From Mucilaginibacter sp. PPCGB 2223 (GTDB lineage Bacteria; Bacteroidota; Bacteroidia; Sphingobacteriales; Sphingobacteriaceae): DNA of 64,000 bases. The position numbers were made by a program, and so were the translations under genes. Positions 62,311 to 64,000 of this stretch are shown here, in pieces. The notes beneath the pieces were generated by a model. That model saw only the letters and a list, made by a program, of their open reading frames with translations, had not been told where the DNA came from and searched no databases. Position 1 is the first letter of the stretch, and the number at the start of each line of letters is the position of its first letter. The DNA lies in the NCBI RefSeq assembly GCF_001705515.1, contig NZ_MDJS01000003.1:682001-746000 (forward strand). Reading direction: 5' to 3'.

Positions 62311-62354
62311 GGCGGGGTAGCTCAGATGGTTAGAGCGTAGGATTCATAATCTTA
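62311..62354 (+). pseudogene. tRNA-Met (CAT), 5' half only; attachment-site junction
   Basis: GGCGGGG acceptor strand, D-arm GCTC...GAGC and anticodon arm TAGGA-TTCATAA-TCTTA (anticodon CAT) are intact, then the sequence departs from any tRNA: no variable loop, T-arm or 3' acceptor follows. The second stem arm has T where C is expected. The break lies at the anticodon stem, next to an integrase gene, so it is probably an attL junction. Confidence 0.75.
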
Positions 62355-62357
62355 CAA

Positions 62358-62368
62358 TTTTGTAACGG
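62358..62368 (-). repeat. Inverted integrase-arm-like repeat
   Basis: TTTTGTAACGG is CCGTTACAAAA on the minus strand, close to the CCGTTAACAAAA pair at 62454-62477. It lies just inside the tRNA junction. Confidence 0.5.
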
Positions 62369-62453
62369 AATGGCTTGAATTAAACAAAACGACGCCCTCT
62401 GTTACTTCTCAAGGCAATAAGACGTCATCATTGTTCAAATCAAACCAGCCATA

Positions 62454-62477
62454 CCGTTAACAAAACCGTTAACAAAA
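62454..62477 (+). repeat. Tandem 12-bp repeats, putative integrase arm sites
   Basis: Two adjacent copies of CCGTTAACAAAA lie between the tRNA junction and the integrase gene, an arrangement like arm-binding sites of tyrosine integrases. Confidence 0.55.
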
Positions 62478-62532
62478 TACGACCTTTGAACGGGGCGTGG
62501 AAACAAATTTTTAACCTTAAAAATGTTTCCAC

Positions 62533-63804
62533 ATGGCAACCGCAAAAATTATTACCTGGAGTAGGGCTGACAAAAACGCTCAATTCCCGATCGGGATCAA
62601 AGTATCCCAAAACGGTAACCCCGCTTATTTATTTGAAGGCAATTCACTCTCATCTCGTGATCTGTGGGATGCAAGCAAACAGCAAGTAAAGAAAGCGCAC
62701 CCGCACCACATGCGGCTTACTAATTTCCTCACAAAAAGGCTTTCTGAAATCAATGGTAAAATCATCGAATTTGAAACTGACAAACGAACCTATACCGCAG
62801 AAGATATTGTTAATGCAGTAAAGCCCAAGCCAGTAAAAGAAACGCCACTGGAACCGAGACTACCTTTATTAAAAGATGTAGCAGATAACTATCTTCGAGA
62901 ACAAAAAGACTTGGGCAATTACGATGTTTGGAAGTCCGATCAAAGCAAACTGAAACGCTTTTATGAGTTTGCCGGGGAAGGTGTTACGTTCCCCGAAATA
63001 ACGGTTGAATATTTGCGCCGTTATACACTGTTCCTACGCACGGGCCGCAACCTCAACAGAAAAGGCCACATACCTTTAAGTGATCGCACGGTTACAAATC
63101 ACCTGCTTGTGATCCGTACCATGTATAACCGCGCCATAACCGCAGGACTGGCCGGGAAGGACACTTATCCGTTTGGCGGTAAAGACAAGATTATCATCAA
63201 ATTCGGCAAAACCGAAAAAATCGGCCTGACTGGCGATGAAATAAACCAACTTAAACAGCATGTGTTCTTACCAGAACATGCCCATTTGCACCACAGTCGC
63301 AATATTTGGTTGGTGTGCTTCTATTTTGCCGGGATGCGTATTACGGATGCGCTGTTGTTAAAATGGTCGGATTTTCAAAACGGCCGCTTTTATTACACGA
63401 TGTCGAAGAATGGCGAGCCGGGTTCGCTGCCGATTCCCCTGGTTGTGTCAGCCATTCTCGAAGAATACAGAAACGCGTGCTATGCGCATGACCTTGTGTT
63501 TCCTTTCCTGAAAAACTTGGACAGCCTCGATGATCGTTACGAGGTACGTAGGCGGGTCAATTCCGTCACGAGATTGATCGGCGAACACATGGCCATCATC
63601 ATGGAATTGCTTAAAATCAATAAAAACGCTTCTCCGCATAAGGCCCGTCATGCTTTTGCCCAACGTGCCGAAGAAAAAGAAATCCATCCAAAAGTCCTGC
63701 AAAAGATGTATCGCCATGAGAGCATCATCACAACAATGCAGTATCAATCGAATTTCTCGCATAAAAAGGCGGACGATGCATTGGGATCGGTGATAGATTT
63801 TTAG
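62533..63804 (+). CDS. Tyrosine-type site-specific integrase
   Basis: 423 residues. An N-terminal arm-binding part, a SAM-like core-binding domain (about 110-210; NYLREQKDLGNYDVWKSDQS), then the catalytic domain with Arg269 (AGMRITDALLLKW), His369-x-x-Arg372 (SPHKARHAFAQRA), His395 and nucleophile Tyr404 (TTMQYQSN). All catalytic residues are present, so it is likely active. It drives integration of the element whose left end is at the tRNA-Met gene. The rest of the element lies beyond the window. Confidence 0.95.
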   Translation: MATAKIITWSRADKNAQFPIGIKVSQNGNPAYLFEGNSLSSRDLWDASKQQVKKAHPHHMRLTNFLTKRLSEINGKIIEFETDKRTYTAEDIVNAVKPKPVKETPLEPRLPLLKDVADNYLREQKDLGNYDVWKSDQSKLKRFYEFAGEGVTFPEITVEYLRRYTLFLRTGRNLNRKGHIPLSDRTVTNHLLVIRTMYNRAITAGLAGKDTYPFGGKDKIIIKFGKTEKIGLTGDEINQLKQHVFLPEHAHLHHSRNIWLVCFYFAGMRITDALLLKWSDFQNGRFYYTMSKNGEPGSLPIPLVVSAILEEYRNACYAHDLVFPFLKNLDSLDDRYEVRRRVNSVTRLIGEHMAIIMELLKINKNASPHKARHAFAQRAEEKEIHPKVLQKMYRHESIITTMQYQSNFSHKKADDALGSVIDF

Positions 63805-63810
63805 TTAAAT

Positions 63811-63856
63811 AAAAAGTAAATAGGATAATTGTTTACAATTATCCTATTTACTTTTT
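63811..63856. terminator. Perfect 22-bp palindrome after the integrase gene
   Basis: 22-nt arms (63811-63832 and 63835-63856) with a 2-nt centre are perfectly complementary; they begin AAAAAGTAAATAGG and end ACTTTTT. It probably terminates the integrase message, and is unusually long for a terminator. Confidence 0.7.
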
Positions 63857-63869
63857 AATGTTTTAATGG

Positions 63870-63877
63870 TACATTTG
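63870..63877 (+). promoter_or_regulatory. -7 box of the antitoxin-like gene
   Basis: TACATTTG, 17 bp before ATG 63895. Confidence 0.5.
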
Positions 63878-63894
63878 TAGTAAAGGTAAAGACA

Positions 63895-64000
63895 ATGAAA
63901 CTTGTAATCGACATTGCTGATAATAAAGCGGATAGCTTTCTGGAATTGCTTAAAGGCCATTCCTATGTGAAAGCTAAGCCCCTGTCTGCGCCCGATGCTG
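63895..64000 (+). CDS. Antitoxin-like protein (3' end outside window)
   Basis: 35 residues are visible: MKLVIDIADNKADSFLELLK followed by GHSYVKAKPLSAPDA. Short proteins with this opening are common antitoxin or addiction-module components in Bacteroidota mobile elements, and the position next to the integrase fits element maintenance. The toxin partner would lie to the right. Confirmation needs the full gene. Confidence 0.6.
   Translation, partial: MKLVIDIADNKADSFLELLKGHSYVKAKPLSAPDA

Overview
The window looks like a chromosome segment of a Bacteroidota bacterium, most likely Sphingobacteriaceae and possibly Mucilaginibacter. The reasons are the TAnnTTTG-type -7 promoter boxes, the A-rich leaders without Shine-Dalgarno sites, a Nudix-type arabinose regulator, two-component-propeller hybrid kinase, TamB/LptF-type envelope genes and many secreted glycan enzymes with signal peptides or lipoboxes. 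Genus is an inference; no rRNA is present.

Layout. 1-2.0 kb: a two-gene Fe-S/heterodisulfide-reductase-like operon, cut by the left edge. 2.1-3.1 kb: tRNA-Phe with a serine-recombinase remnant ending antisense inside it, then a frameshifted small secreted-protein gene. 3.1-15.3 kb: an arabinose/plant-glycan island (mutarotase lipoprotein, GH51 arabinofuranosidase, divergent Nudix-type AraR, araB-araD-GH27-araA operon, AHSA1 protein, GH29 fucosidase). Two related AraR-like boxes lie before araR/GH51 and before araB. 15.4-25.6 kb: housekeeping and stress genes (beta-PGM-like HAD, MsrB, SnoaL protein, sucD, dicarboxylate symporter, ABC exporter, truA) and a toxin-antitoxin pair whose toxin has an in-frame stop. 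25.6-35.5 kb: DUF4293 protein, DEAD-box helicase, PL9-like pectate lyase lipoprotein, gpsA, an adaptor/TolC efflux pair and a polysaccharide deacetylase. 35.5-43.9 kb: small secreted and hypothetical genes, a CE1-like esterase, VOC and DUF5655 proteins, GH109-like oxidoreductase, DUF1259 and HopJ proteins. 44.1-51.7 kb: aconitase, a very large hybrid sensor kinase, and an array of four tiny paralogous hydrophobic peptides. 51.8-62.2 kb: VOC gene behind a perfect inverted repeat, Crp/Fnr regulator, tsaD, tamB, ribBA, LptF/G permease and a START-like protein. 62.3-64 kb: left end of an integrated element, with a tRNA-Met gene cut in its anticodon stem, integrase arm-like repeats, a tyrosine integrase and the start of a likely antitoxin gene.

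The best candidate for an undescribed system is the array at 51114-51645: four tandem ORFs of 27-39 codons sharing MKTL-x-I, Leu-Ala at 11-12 and Cys15. It is preceded by an 8-bp-arm dyad and a sigma-54-like -24 box, and sits directly downstream of a hybrid kinase that has no DNA-binding output domain. A second theme is repeats that have entered coding sequence. Word-based pseudo-palindromes occur between genes and also in frame inside truA; G-rich repeats form the truA C-terminus and the ABC exporter N-terminus; and an 84-85-nt fold-back repeat occurs twice.
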